Below, piece by piece: positions 1-11,330 of a stretch of DNA of 64,000 nt (within the stretch, counting starts at the first letter, position 1; the number at the start of each line of letters is the position of its first letter). The stretch comes from Emergomyces orientalis. Taxonomy: Eukaryota > Ascomycota > Eurotiomycetes > Onygenales > Ajellomycetaceae. The translations under genes and the position numbers were made by a program. Below the pieces are notes generated by a model. It saw only the letters and a list, made by a program, of their open reading frames with translations. It searched no databases and was not told the origin of the DNA. The stretch lies in NCBI GenBank assembly GCA_002110485.1, contig MOWL01000067.1, positions 186,001-250,000 of the forward strand. The letters run 5' to 3'.

Positions 1-1101
1 CGACGGCGCCTTTCCCCATGGGTGTGACGAATGCAGGGATGTTGGATTTGGTGATAAATTCGTTAATGTCGTCGGTAACCTACCACAAAAATGACTGATT
101 AGTACGGATTCTATTTCATTGTGTGAGGTAAGAAAAGAAAGAGAAAAAAAAGGATTCTCACATGGTGTCTCATCGCCAAAAGATCAACTAGCAGCGCCGG
201 CCGTCTGGCAGTTTGGAGAAGTTTTGTTATCATGTCGACGACATGTGATTCCCGTTTATGATCATTTGGCGGAACACTCAGGTCGATGGGATACTTCAAC
301 CGATCCCCATCCACTTGTGCCTGTACCATATCACTAGGTAGACTGATATAAATCGGGCGACTTTTCAGGATGCAGGTTCGGAGAGCATTGTCAACCATGG
401 CGGCAGCTCTTGAAGGATCATCTAGAATGGTAACGGCGCACGAAACATGCCTGCTCATTTCTGCAAAGACCTGAAAATTGCCGTCACCGAGCGTGTGGTG
501 AAGAAGAACCCCATCTTTCTGCGAGGCGGTTGAAGGAGAGCCAACGATATGGATAACTGGAACATATTCAGAATAGGCACCGGCAATGGCGTTGATACTT
601 GACAATTCGCCTACACCAAACGTGGTGATCATAGCTGAAACGCCTTTCACTCGAGCATACCCATCAGCAGCGTAACCTGCATAGATCGTAAACCGGTCAG
701 TTTCTAATTCTAGTCTACGGACGGAAAAGGCAGTAATTGTAAATGATCAGCTCAAGCATACCTGCATTTAATTCGTTGGCATTTCCGACCCAGCCCAGAC
801 CAACCTTGGGCAGATAGTCGAGGGCTATATAGAAGCAGAGTCAGCCAGCCGCACCCCAGAAAGCAAGCAGGTGTACCCAAATTGAAAAGAGATACTCACC
901 AACCAAATTGTAATCACCAGGAAGGCCATGAACAGAACGAATTCCCAGCTCATGTAGACGACGGAAGAGGTATTCTGCTAAGTCCATGGAATTCGATTTA
1001 CCATTAACAACACCGTTGACAGCCTTGACGCCATTCGTCTGAAAGGCGTTGGCTTTTAACTCGTCCATTCGAGCAACGCTGTCAATAGTACTAGTTGGCA
1101 T
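1..1101 (-). CDS. pdcA: Pyruvate decarboxylase, 5' part (runs off left edge)
   Basis: This is the N-terminal part of a thiamine-diphosphate enzyme that decarboxylates pyruvate to acetaldehyde in the cytosol (fermentation, acetate overflow). Four exons can be joined in phase: 1101-900, 824-762, 676-162 and 79-1 (open). The first exon carries the PDC signature HGLPGDYNL around residues 59-67, containing the region of the catalytic glutamate-binding fold, followed by YLPKVGLGWVGNANELNAG split over exons 2 and 3, then YAADGYARVKG and GDGNFQVF. These are the pyrimidine-binding domain blocks of pyruvate decarboxylases. The N-terminus has about 35 extra residues before the domain, common in fungi. 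The ATG at 1101 is preceded by stops. The cofactor-binding GDGS block would lie outside the window. Indole-pyruvate decarboxylase is the main alternative because the C-terminal half is not visible. Confidence 0.9.
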
Positions 1102-2918
1102 TTGAATATTGGCAGTGATGTTTCTTAAGGTAGAAAATAAATAATTAAGGTAAGAAGAGAAAGTTAAAAAAGATCAATTACGGAAGCGGAGAAGGTGAAA
1201 GAGGCAGCAATATCTATGTAAAAATTGCTGGGAATTCATCTCGACGATTGGACAACGTAACTACTACTACTATCCAGCTACATCCGGTGTGCGGGCGAAG
1301 CAACCCAGGCAAGTTACAGTATACGGTTGAACATCCGCGGCCGAGAAATCCATCTCTCTGTATGGGAACAAAGGCTGATATCCGGGTTTTCCATGCTTGA
1401 GAGCTCTCCGCATCAACGCAGCAGAGAACAAAGCGGGAACCGATGCCAGCCGTTTATTTGATGGTGGTTTGCTTTCTAGGGCTCGCTTGGGCTGCAGAAA
1501 GTTCTGGGCTTTTGGGGCTAAAGAAGATTCTAGCCGTCTTTGGTCTAGCGCGCCATTGCAGCTTCATGCTTAAACTAACGTCTTGCAGCTTCCCATTGGC
1601 CGGGACTAATTCAACTAGCCGCGGCGACCTCCGCCCTACATATCTCGGTAACACTACGGAGTTATCATGGAGTTGATACAGTACGTACTGCAGCACCCAC
1701 GATAAGCTATCTGAAGGGGGATAAGACATAGTAACTCTGCTTTCAAATACAAACTGGATTCTTAAGTAAGGAAGGAGATGCATAAGGATTGCTCCCTTAC
1801 CCGTCGGGTCTGCACGATGCTCGAAGCTCTGTTACATCACATCAACATACTCAATATACCTAAGATATAAGGTATATAATATACAAGCACATGCCTTACA
1901 TTCCGTACCTAGGTACTCCGTAGGTAGGGAGGTAGATAATATTCCCTACGTCACTGGCCATAAGCCCGCACTTAGGCGCATCCCCGCTGAAGGACCTTTT
2001 CTTGGCAGCCTGGCCGAGGAGAGCCGAGAGTAGCCGGGAGAAGCTTGAATCTTCGGCAAACCTTGGGAACCTTAACTTAAAAAAAATACAGCGATTCGGC
2101 AACACCTATATAGGTATTTTACCCAACAAACCATACAATCTTCAAGTTCTTTTATTCGCCGTTGTGCTGTGGCTTTTTTCATTTTCATTCATTATTTACT
2201 AGTATTGATTTCCACCATCCGGATATCCTGCGTGGAGAGGATAATAACTCGTAAGGGCGGATTTTGTGATTGTCCGATCCGATATTGCAGATGAATTTTG
2301 GTGGGTGGCCATATAATTGCTGGAATAATGATGCTTTGAAGAAACCACGGAGTACATTCCGCTGTGGTGTGGGAACGATACCGGGGGCGGAAAGGAATAA
2401 ATGGATCGGCGGCCGGTTCACGGATTAGCGACGGAAACCAGGCGGAAGTTTTTCCAAGGGCCAAAGGGGTAATAATGAATGCGGTGGAGCGTGAGTTTCA
2501 TATACTAGTCTCTACTGCATAAAACACACAGACAATTTCAATTCTATCATAGCTCTCCACTAAACGTTCTAGATGAATCGGCAGTTATAGGCGAATTAGT
2601 GAATCAAAGCAGTCTTGCTAATGTCAAATTTGAAGAGTTCAACTGCACTACATTCCTCCAGCTAGGGACCAGGTTCCAAAATATTTAGGAAACGATTTCC
2701 ATTTATTTGGCACGTTAAATTTTGAACCCCGAGTAACCGCAATTTAGTGTCATTGCTAACATAATATAATGATAGCTCACCAAACAATGCAAATAGCTTG
2801 CTGATACAGAGTCGCCAGGGGAAGAAAGAAAACATTGTTAGCTCCAGTGGATGAGCTGCCATGGGGAATCAAATTGATCAGTAACTAGTCAGTTTGTAGG
2901 CTGAGAATTACTGTAGAA
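1102..2918. other. Intergenic, promoter side of pyruvate decarboxylase
   Basis: About 1.8 kb between the decarboxylase start and the end of the thymine hydroxylase gene. Only short overlapping open frames without codon bias or recognisable domains are present. Around 1900-1950 there is a run of nested TACCTA/TAGGTA motifs that can pair. No gene is supported. Confidence 0.6.
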
Positions 2919-4057
2919 TCAGTACGTCGCTGCCAGCCTCCGAAGAAGATATTCCCCCGAATTGATCCCTTCATACTTCTTCCCCCCCAGCTCCCCCCCA
3001 AACGTACCAGGAATCGCCTCAATAAATTTGTGAAAATTGGGATTGCAAAAATATGCCACGCTATACCGTGCCGGATACACATCTGAATCCTCACTTCCCT
3101 GCCTCGGAAGCGGTTCTACGACCCGATGTAAGGTGCTTTTGATTTGATCGTTGGCCCATCTCGCCAGCAAATCTCCAGCATTTATCACAATGGTGTCTGC
3201 AATGGGGACAGCGTCGATAAAGGTGCCCCTGGGAGATCGGACCTGCAATCCGCCACGAGCGTCCTGGAAAAGTAGCGTAATAGACCCATAGTCGCTATGC
3301 TCGCCCGCCCGAACTTGGCCCTCATTGGTCTTGAAGATGGATATGGGAACGGCCGGGTAATGCAAGAGTCTCAATGTATTGTCCCCACCATCCGTGAACT
3401 CGTCGAAGAAATGTTCGGGGAGACACATGCCAAGAGCTATGGCGCGCATAATCTTGATATGTAGCTCTTTGCACGTCAGGAAGAATGTTTTCATGATGTC
3501 CGTGAACTCCCTTCCCTTATCATCTAGTTTATCAGGCCACTGGTTTGGACACCCGTCCTCGTCTTCGCGGCCGATCTCAATGCTTTCTTTTAAATCGGGG
3601 ATTGTTTCCCTCATCTTCTTGATTTCGTCCTTGTCCAAGGATTGGGTGACTTTCTCCCGCCCCCTGGCTACATAGCCCCGGTTGGATTGCGGGGTTGTCC
3701 ATGCTAAACTGTCCTTCTCTTTTTGTGGCCTGGCGAAGAATTCTGCAGACGAGTTGAAAATCTTCTTCACGACGGAAGGGGGGATTCCGTGGTTCTTCAG
3801 GTAGAGGAAACCTGAGGCTTTGAAGGCGTTTGTTATCGAAATTCCCACGGCATGTTTATCAGCGGGAGTTCCAGTCAGATAGGGTTCGAAATCGATCACC
3901 TAGAGAATGGGATTGTGGAAATTTGGGTTATCAGATGTGCCTCTCCAACCTATTTCGACAACTGACGACGGTGGGTTAGAAGGGGGCTTACAGGAATGAC
4001 CAAATCATCTTTGGAGACTCCCTCAGAGGTAGGATTACATTCCTGCAAGGGCGACAT
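2919..4057 (-). CDS. Thymine 7-hydroxylase (2-oxoglutarate/Fe(II) dioxygenase)
   Basis: The product (348 aa) is predicted to oxidise thymine stepwise to 5-hydroxymethyluracil, 5-formyluracil and uracil-5-carboxylate, the first arm of fungal thymidine salvage. Two exons: 4057-3992 (22 codons) and 3899-2919; they join in phase so that the second exon begins with a valine codon in PVIDFEPYL. The isopenicillin-N-synthase fold is complete: iron ligands H223 and D225 in AGEHSDYGS, H280 in STLHRVVEP, and the 2-oxoglutarate arginine R300 in ARYSVAYF. Blocks GREKVTQ, IEIGREDE and GINSGEYLLRRLAATY at the C-terminus closely match what I recall of the Neurospora thymine 7-hydroxylase rather than generic plant-type dioxygenases. 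The divergent neighbour at 5064 encodes the enzyme that uses its end product, which supports the assignment. No truncation seen. Confidence 0.9.
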
Positions 4058-5063
4058 TTTCCCCAATAGTTTTCGCTTTGATAGTTTTCTATCTTCCTCA
4101 CAGTGGCTCTCTCAGTATCAATCTTTGGATCGTGAGAAACAGGCGGGGCAGTGATGGAGAGAACCGAGCTGTGCCTATCCCGGGTAGAAATAGACAGACG
4201 GGGCAGGTAAACCAGATATCGGGGGCTCCTTTCATTCAAAGGAAGGCCCTTCTACAGCAAAAGGTAGTTAAAGAAGATGGGAAGGGATGCTGTCATTTGA
4301 TAGAGAATGGCGCTTCGTTTGGAGTTAAGATAACACAAACCTTCACATTCAAACCTCATCTACGCAATCAGAAAATGCTTTTCGTCAATCCTAGGCAAGA
4401 TGTGCCCCGGAAAATCCTTCTTCGGAGCCCGAGATAAGACGGCCCTTTGGTGCATTCGTCATCAACGAGGGCATATGTACAGCAGATTTTCAATAAAGAT
4501 AACTGTACGCGTGACCTTAGTATTTCTTTTACATTCTGCATTCCTTTCCATGGGAAAGAGAGCAGATTCGAAGGAATGAATGGCAAGATCTTATCACTTG
4601 GCACGGATGCTTATCATAAAATTACCCCGCTATCTCCACATTCTCCACCGAGTTCCCGCTGTTTGTGGGGCTAATATACCAAAAATAGCCCATCAGCTTA
4701 ACGAGACCATAGCAACTTTTTAACGCATGGTTAGGGTTCTTTATACTAATAGTATTATGGTCAAAAGTTCTTATAATTATCCAACCAAATCCAACAGAGG
4801 GGAAAAGTGCGTTCAGAATTACACGCACAGCAACTCCTCAAACATAGTAGGAGCGTTCAATTGTTAGTTTCTGGTCAACACGTGAACAGTAACTTGCATG
4901 CGTTTCACCCGGTCTATCAAGGACTTGTGATGTACTATTAAATTCACCCCTAGGTTATAACCGCCGCTGACCTGACGATTCGAAGAGCTGCTATTTTGAC
5001 CACTTTCAGCCACAATTCCTAGGTATCGTACACCAACAAACGACCCAAGTCTTAAAAAAGGCC
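4058..5063. promoter_or_regulatory. Shared divergent promoter region of the thymine-salvage pair
   Basis: This 1006-bp gap separates the starts of two genes transcribed away from each other. The half nearer the hydroxylase is rich in HGATAR motifs (separate entry). The stretch 4640-5063 is AT-rich, contains one CACGTG near 4880, and has no supported gene. The open frame on the plus strand at 4078-4437 shows no domain and lies antisense to the leader. Confidence 0.6.
4079..4635. promoter_or_regulatory. Cluster of nine HGATAR (GATA-factor) motifs
   Basis: HGATAR hexamers on either strand start at 4079, 4089, 4298, 4328, 4432, 4497, 4591, 4611 and 4630, nine in 557 bp, where chance at equal base use gives about 1.6. 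In fungi such sites are bound by AreA/NIT2-type GATA factors that switch on use of secondary nitrogen sources. Both flanking genes act on pyrimidines, so nitrogen control of the pair is a reasonable inference; binding itself is not shown by sequence. Confidence 0.5.
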
Positions 5064-6349
5064 ATGACAGAGGCAACTAAAGGGCAGATCCCCGCCTACC
5101 CTATTGTCGACATCCACACCCACGTCTATCCAGACTCCTACCTTAATCTCCTCCGCACGCGCACAAAAGTTCCCTACATTTATGACCCCCCAGATGGCAG
5201 CCCCTCACGCCTCATCATCCTCTCTTCAGATGACAACCCCTCCATTCCCAAAGAGAAGCGTGGCCGTCCCGTCGATTCCACCTACTCAGACATCAGCCTG
5301 AAGCTCTCATTCATGCGCAAGCACCACATTACCACAAGCGTGATATCCCTTGCGAATCCATGGCTGGATTTTCTCCCCGCGCAAGGCGCTGCTCATTGGG
5401 CAGAGCAGATCAATAACGATCTAGAGAGAATATGTTCTGAGCAATACGCAAAGGCGAGCAGAAGCAGAAGTACTGGCGAAATATTGCCGTTGAACGAGTA
5501 TTGTTCACTTTTTGCATTTGGCGCATTACCCCTCAGCGCCCCGTCTACAGATATAATCGCAAATGAGATTTCACGGCTCAAAACATTGAAATACCTCCGA
5601 GGCGTGATTATGGGAACTTCGGGACTGGGAAAAGGGCTGGACGATCCAGCCTTGGATCCGGTCTGGGTTGCATTAGAGAATACCCAGACACTTCTATTCC
5701 TGCACCCGCACTATGGGCTGCCTGATGGTGCCTTTGGTGGTGCTGAGACCATGGAGCGATACGGTCATGTGCTCCCACTTGCGTTAGGGTTTCCCCTAGA
5801 AACTACAATTGCGGTGACGAGGATGTACCTTGCAGGGGTGTTTGATCGGTTTCCAAAGTTGAACATTTTGTTGGCCCATTCTGGTGGTACGTTGCCCTTC
5901 CTAGCGGGCAGGATCGAAAGTTGTGTTGCCCACGAACGACAATTTATCGCGAATGGGGGTGATGTTTTGGGGCCGAAGAAGAATCTATGGGATGTGCTGA
6001 AGCAGAATATTTACCTGGATGCGGTCATTTACGGGGAGGTAGGGCTGAATTCCGCGGTGAATGGGGCCGGGTCTGTTGATCGAGTGCTATTTGGTAAGTT
6101 TTATAAATTACTTTCATTCGCTGTAGTATACTCCTGATCTTATTATTGTTTGTTGAACTTGCATCTCATGGCATTGGAACAACAGGAACGGATCACCCTT
6201 TTTTCCCTCCACTAGACGGTAAGGATGAACAATGGCTTAGTGTCACGACGAACCGAAGAGCAATTAATGGCGCTTTCGGATCTGAGTCGGATGCTGCAAG
6301 GGCTATTTTGGGGGGCAATGCTGTCAGGATTTTAAAGCTCGAGAGCTAA
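5064..6349 (+). CDS. Uracil-5-carboxylate (iso-orotate) decarboxylase
   Basis: The product (397 aa) is predicted to convert uracil-5-carboxylate to uracil, completing thymine salvage. Exons 5064-6093 and 6186-6349 join in phase across a 92-nt intron to give FGTDHPFFPP. It is an amidohydrolase of the ACMSD-like group: metal ligands H18 and H20 in DIHTHVYP, H214/H216 in HPHYGLP, H272 in LLAHSGGTLPFLAGR and D346 in TDHPFFPP. Motifs SVISLANPW, GTSGLGKGLDDP and PLALGFP match the Cordyceps/Metarhizium iso-orotate decarboxylases of known structure as I recall them. Compared with those (about 373 aa) there is an insertion of some 20 residues, rich in Ser, Arg and Lys, near residues 128-148. The adjacent divergent gene makes its substrate. 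A related 2,3-dihydroxybenzoate-type decarboxylase is a less likely alternative. Confidence 0.9.
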
Positions 6350-6729
6350 GGGGAAGATTAACCCAAGAAAAAAAATTAAAAAAATATTACACAGGTATTT
6401 TATACCCCAAAGATTATTTGGAGCATTTCCACATAGTATAAACGTATAAATATACTATATCGCATTAGACAGAATTAGTGACGAGATCAGTTGCAAACTC
6501 CCATTATAATAATAAAGGCAGCCATTCGGATTTTCTACATTTCGTCTTCAACAGATATCAATATGGAAACCTTAAAGATAACAAACGTGGATTGAGTCCA
6601 CCTGTAAAAAAACTCACCAAATGCCAACAGAAACAAAAGTAGGTTGTCGAAACAATGGATAGGGTAAAAATATTTGAATATTTGAAAACAAGGCCAGTTT
6701 AACAATAAGTATATGCCACTTCGACAGCA
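6350..6729. other. Convergent 3' flank
   Basis: AT-rich stretch between the decarboxylase stop and the stop of the minus-strand gene ending at 6730. It holds A-rich runs and probable polyadenylation signals for both genes, with no coding potential. Confidence 0.6.
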
Positions 6730-8296
6730 TCATTTCCCCGGGCAATTTTTCTCATTGAGTAGCACGTCCCATCCCACTAATCGCCAAACTTCTTGCGTAA
6801 ACCACTCAGCGGGGTCTAGTTCTGTGAGAGCACATGAACGGCCAGAAACCCCCCCCGGTAGAGAATATGACGGTTTCTTCGGAATTTTCAAAGAATCTTT
6901 GAATTCCTGCTCATGTTCTCCGAATATCCCTTTTAAAAGAGTATTTTGCAATTTAGTTCTCGCGCTCTGAAGTATTCCCTGGAACCGACCTCTGGGCAGA
7001 ACCATATCATCATTTGTCTCATCACTTGGACGTTCAAACTGGTCCGTGAATGCTATTGCCCGTTCGAGAAGCCAGATTAGATACTTAGCTTCGCATTCTG
7101 CAGCACGTTGGGCAACCGCCATCTCTCCCCTGGCAGGATACTCTTTATCGAAATTACCGGGTATAGGCAGCTTAGCGGGATTCAAACGTAGGTCGGGATT
7201 GGAGTATAATTCCTTGAACACAAGGAGGCAAAGCGTTTTTCCCACATGCTCTAAGATGGCAAATAGAAATCCTTCTAATAAGTCATTCTCCTGTGCTCTA
7301 ACAGGATTGAGTGAGAGGATCATGCTTGCTAGTAAATGGGTGAAGAGGTCCAAAGTTACTTCCTCGTCCGTCGGGAGCTGATTCGATGGGGCCGTGGGTG
7401 TCTTCGTTAATTTCGTCTTGGATCGTTGCTTAACTTTCTTACCTGCAGGTTTTTCTTGCGCTATTTTCTCTTTTGCCTTTGAGATTATATACTGATGAAA
7501 ATGGCTGAGGGCTTGCTGGAAATGCCGTATGATGTGGTAAGTGACTACTCCAATACCGGAGCTTGTGCCGTCATTGTCTGATAGCTTGTTCAAAGTCTGC
7601 AAAAGAATAGGATAGGATGGACGGATCCCTTTTAGAATGTGTTGCAAATCAGGATCCCGTGGCTGCAGAACCTTTTGCTTAACCGAACTACTTGATTTAG
7701 TGCATCTTTCTCCAATTCCCAACCGGATCGCCATATCAACCGATTCGCAGAGGCCAACGGAAAAGGACACAAGAGCCTCAGAGTCAATCTTTCTTTGTAG
7801 TTGTTTTTGGAGAGCATGAAAATGTCTTAGGAATGGAGTCGTAACTTTGATATCGTCAGTATCCGCTGTGTAAAAAATATTGATACAGGGAAAACCATAT
7901 GTCTACACATACCACTCTCTGAAAACCCAAGCTCATCCGGCATACCACTCAGAAAGTCCTTCCCTTGATGCCTCGACGTATTCAGTTTTCCATTCTTCGC
8001 GGTCTTGGCCCTCTTTTGTGAATGGTTCAGTACTGTTGAATCCCCATCACCATTCATCTTCCTCTTCAACATGGACGCTTTGGTTCCAGAAGCATTATCC
8101 TCCCCACCCTTAAGAAGCAGAGCCGCATTCCGTTGCTCTAACTCGTATATTTTGTCAAGAAGTTTGCCTTGTGCAGACTCCGATTTCTCATATGCCTCCC
8201 GCCAGAAAGTTATACTGTCCAGATGTTTCTCTGGCAACTCAGGGGCATGATATGTTTTGCCGTCATGGATGTGTCGTCGTATCTCGAGGATATGAT
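6730..8296 (-). CDS. Conserved-looking protein of unknown function, 5' end unresolved
   Basis: Two exons are secure: 8296-7913 and 7865-6730, joined in phase through a 47-nt intron (donor GTATGT, acceptor CAG). They give about 507 residues. The first exon encodes YHAPELPEKHLDSITFW followed by a short coiled stretch (KLLDKIYELEQRNAALL) and a Lys/Arg-rich region that could be a nuclear signal (KRKMNGDG, QKRAKTAK). The second exon is mostly helical, with a basic linker (KKVKQRSKTKLTK) near the middle and a hydrophobic block EGFLFAILEHVGKTLCLLVF. I do not recognise the family. The true start is uncertain: a preceding open frame at about 8634-8345 begins with ATG, but the only phase-compatible donor would leave a 37-nt intron. 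No promoter assignment is therefore offered. Confidence 0.75.
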
Positions 8297-9739
8297 CTAA
8301 ATATAATCATTAGCAAAGATGTTTTAGTTAGACCTTTGTAAGTTACAAACATAACAACGGACAAGCCAGACCCTTTATCGTAATATCCGACGGCTTTGAC
8401 TTGACAATAGCCAAGGCAAGGGCCAATTGAAGCTGAGATGCAGGACAGCACGAGTTCCAATTTCGACTGGATGCCATTGTCGCTGAATTCATGTCGTATA
8501 TGGGCGAGGTTTTTGAAGTTGTCAACCAGTTTTGAAGAAGAATAGTTGTGGACGTGGATGTTTGGACAGGAATAATGAGGCTCAACTGCAAATTTCCCTT
8601 TTGGGGAGACCACCAAATTGTTTCTGTTCCGCATATTACTTCTTCACCGTATTCATTGGTACCACCTAAACAGTATATATTGTGACAAAATAAAACTGAA
8701 GTCACTTGTATTTCAGCCAAATATAACGTATTAGAAAGCGCCTCATAAAATAAGTCGAAACACTGCTATCTGTAGGGCGCCACAGGAAATGAATTGGAGT
8801 GGACCCATTGGGTCTGAAATAGCATATTAGTCTCATGCTCCGACAAGACGGTAAATGAATATCCCACTAATTTGAGGGGGCATTGCAACTCCAGATACTA
8901 CAGATTACAAGCATCCATAGCTCCATGTATTGGTTGAGAACCGGCTTCGCATGAGTCCAGGTGGATTCAATTCAAGTTCAAGGTCAATTTCCCTGCACAG
9001 CAGCCTCCATTTGCAGGATACATGGCTGGAGATATTGGCTTCAACTACATATTTTTTTAACATCATTTGATGCTAAACTTCCTTTGAAAACAGGAACGGT
9101 GTGGCGGGATTCCTTGACTTTTTCAAATTGGATTCCAAAATCGCGTCAATTCAAGTCCCAATAACATTATAAGCCGCCATAAATTAAGACAGCCGCTGAT
9201 AATCTGCGTCGCGTCTTATAATGGCATATCCATGGTGTCACTATATAACACTGGATGTTTAACGTGTTGTATCCTCAGATTAACGACTTCAACGACCAAA
9301 CTCAGATGTTAGTCGTCCCTGCAATAATGTAAATAGAATGGTCAGCATTATTAAAGGTAGGGATTAGGGAGCGCATTGACATAAGAAACAATGAGACGAA
9401 ACGTGTTCATACCGCGGAGCGGACATTTGGAGAACAACGGGCTCATCGCTCTCGGGGGTGTGAAATTTAGCAGGCCAAATGGGCAATTTTGATATCACGT
9501 GCTAACTACAGTTTTGCGTCACGCCAGCGTCTAACTAACAAGGTTGCCACCAGGGACCTCAAAGCCATCGATGCAGCCAAAATTCTTAGAAGCTCGCCAA
9601 CAACTTTGATAAAATGATCACATCGAGCCAAGAGGCACTTCACAGTTACCCCAAAAATACACGGTCCTATTCATTGTTGGTTTGACTGCATGTACTGGCC
9701 TTGTAAAAGCTTAGCTTTTGAACCGTAGCTGCGGCCATC
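8297..9739. other. Divergent upstream region with possible extra exon
   Basis: Part of 8345-8634 (minus strand) reads as plausible protein (blocks NLVVSPKGKFAVEPHY and SCISASIGPCLGYCQ) and may be the 5' exon of the unknown gene. From about 8640 to 9739 nothing is coding. An ATCACGTG element near 9494 lies 240 bp before the J-protein start. Confidence 0.45.
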
Positions 9740-10996
9740 ATGGCACCGTCGGACGACCTGAAAACGCACGCCGCCTCCTCTCATGACTTCTACGCCCTCC
9801 TGGGCTTGTCTCCGGCTGCTGCGGATGCGGAGATCCGTCGGGCATATCGGAGAACGGCATTAAAATACCATCCAGATAAAATTGCAAATCCTACGCCCGC
9901 GGACATCGATAATTTCCATCTACTACAGATCGCATACGATGTGCTCTCGGATCCGTCAATAAGGCAACTCTATGATAATGCGCGGGAAGCACGGGAGAGG
10001 AAGAAAAGGGAGAGTGCGATGCTGGAAGGGATTAGGCGAAAGATGAAAGAGGATTTAGAAGCAAGAGAGCGTGGTGTAAAACGGACGTGGACTGGTGTTC
10101 CTGCTACTCAGGGAAGTTTTGGTGTTGACGATAATGCAGAAGAGAAGCTGGAACAGGAGATAAGAAGGCTAGCGGAAGATGGGAAGAGGAGGAGACGGGA
10201 GAAGGAAGAATTATTGAGGAGGGAGGTATTAGAAGAGGAAGAAAAGCTGGAGATGGAAAAGGAGGAGAGGGAGTGCGCCGTCCAGCACGAAAGTCAAGCC
10301 CGTCGGCCAAATGTTGGGGGTACGGCGGTTCCTGAAATCGATAGAACGGTCAAAGTCCGCTGGGCCCGGGAAGGTGCTGGATTGGAATTCGACAAGGACC
10401 GCCTCGAATCACTCTTCTCCATCTTCGGAAAAGTAGACAGTACGTTTACCTTAAAAGACAAAAGGCAACGGGTGGGTGAGAAGCGAGAAAAGAAAACTAT
10501 GGCGACCGGCGTTGTTGTTTTCGCCTCTATTGTTGGCGCCCATGCTGCAGTAGGGGACTACAAAAGGCAAAAAGGCAAAGACTGGGATATAATCGAGTCA
10601 GTGTTTTGGGCTTCGAATAAAGAGCCTGACTTCCAAAGGCAGCCATCACATGCTCCGCATCAACAGGAAGAGACGACCACATCAACGCCGTCAACTCCCA
10701 CTTCCACAACCAAATCTAGGAATAAATTTGATTTCCCCGGCCTGAATAGGTTGTCATCAACTCCTACTAAAGAGGAAAATGGATTGAAGAAAGCCCCGTC
10801 GTTTGCCTCGTTCTCGTCCGCTGGATTTAGCTCGCCAAAGGGTTCGCCGTCAACAAGCCATTTCGGACTTGGAACCAACAGCCTAAGTTTAGAAGAACTC
10901 ACTATGATTCGGTTAAAGAATGCTGAGAGAAAAAGACTAGAAGAACAGATTAGGAAAGAGGATGAAGCTGCCGATGCAGCAGGAGAAAGGGTATGA
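9740..10996 (+). CDS. J-domain protein with C-terminal RRM, DNAJC17/Cwc23 type
   Basis: Single-exon gene for 418 aa. A J domain occupies about residues 16-80 with the HPD triad at 44-46 (KYHPDK), which stimulates Hsp70 ATPase. It is followed by a strongly charged Glu/Arg/Lys coiled region (about 85-190), then an RRM-like segment from about 205 to 300 (VKVRWAREG, LFSIFGKVD, GVVVFASIVGAHAAV) and a Ser/Thr/Pro-rich tail ending in a short helix. This order, J domain, coiled coil, RRM, is that of human DNAJC17 and yeast Cwc23/fission yeast Cwf23, which act with the spliceosome in the nucleus. The start ATG at 9740 lies directly before the J domain. Its end faces that of IBA57, 334 bp away. Confidence 0.88.
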   Translation: MAPSDDLKTHAASSHDFYALLGLSPAAADAEIRRAYRRTALKYHPDKIANPTPADIDNFHLLQIAYDVLSDPSIRQLYDNAREARERKKRESAMLEGIRRKMKEDLEARERGVKRTWTGVPATQGSFGVDDNAEEKLEQEIRRLAEDGKRRRREKEELLRREVLEEEEKLEMEKEERECAVQHESQARRPNVGGTAVPEIDRTVKVRWAREGAGLEFDKDRLESLFSIFGKVDSTFTLKDKRQRVGEKREKKTMATGVVVFASIVGAHAAVGDYKRQKGKDWDIIESVFWASNKEPDFQRQPSHAPHQQEETTTSTPSTPTSTTKSRNKFDFPGLNRLSSTPTKEENGLKKAPSFASFSSAGFSSPKGSPSTSHFGLGTNSLSLEELTMIRLKNAERKRLEEQIRKEDEAADAAGERV

Positions 10997-11330
10997 AGGT
11001 GCACGCTATATGAATCAAATGACGATATGGTTGCGAAAGGGTGAGCCGAGAGTGTATATATAGCTATGATTCTGTATAGATCTTTTTTTCAGCCCTGTGC
11101 TTAGAGATACCCCTTTTGCAAAATACAGATGTTTCAATTCAATCTTCATGCACACGATTTCGGTGTAGGATTACTTAATTATTATTCCTTACTCAACAAA
11201 CGCGGCCCCTTGTCAAAGCCAAAGCCTCAGAATCGTAGCAGAGAACAGCGAAATGGGTATCCCTTATACGTACAAGTAATCATCCATGCCAAACACACAC
11301 CCCGTACATTACAAGGAAAGGCAGGAAACT
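10997..11330. other. Convergent 3' flank
   Basis: Gap between the J-protein stop and the IBA57 stop. AT-rich with likely polyadenylation signals; no coding potential seen. Confidence 0.6.
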
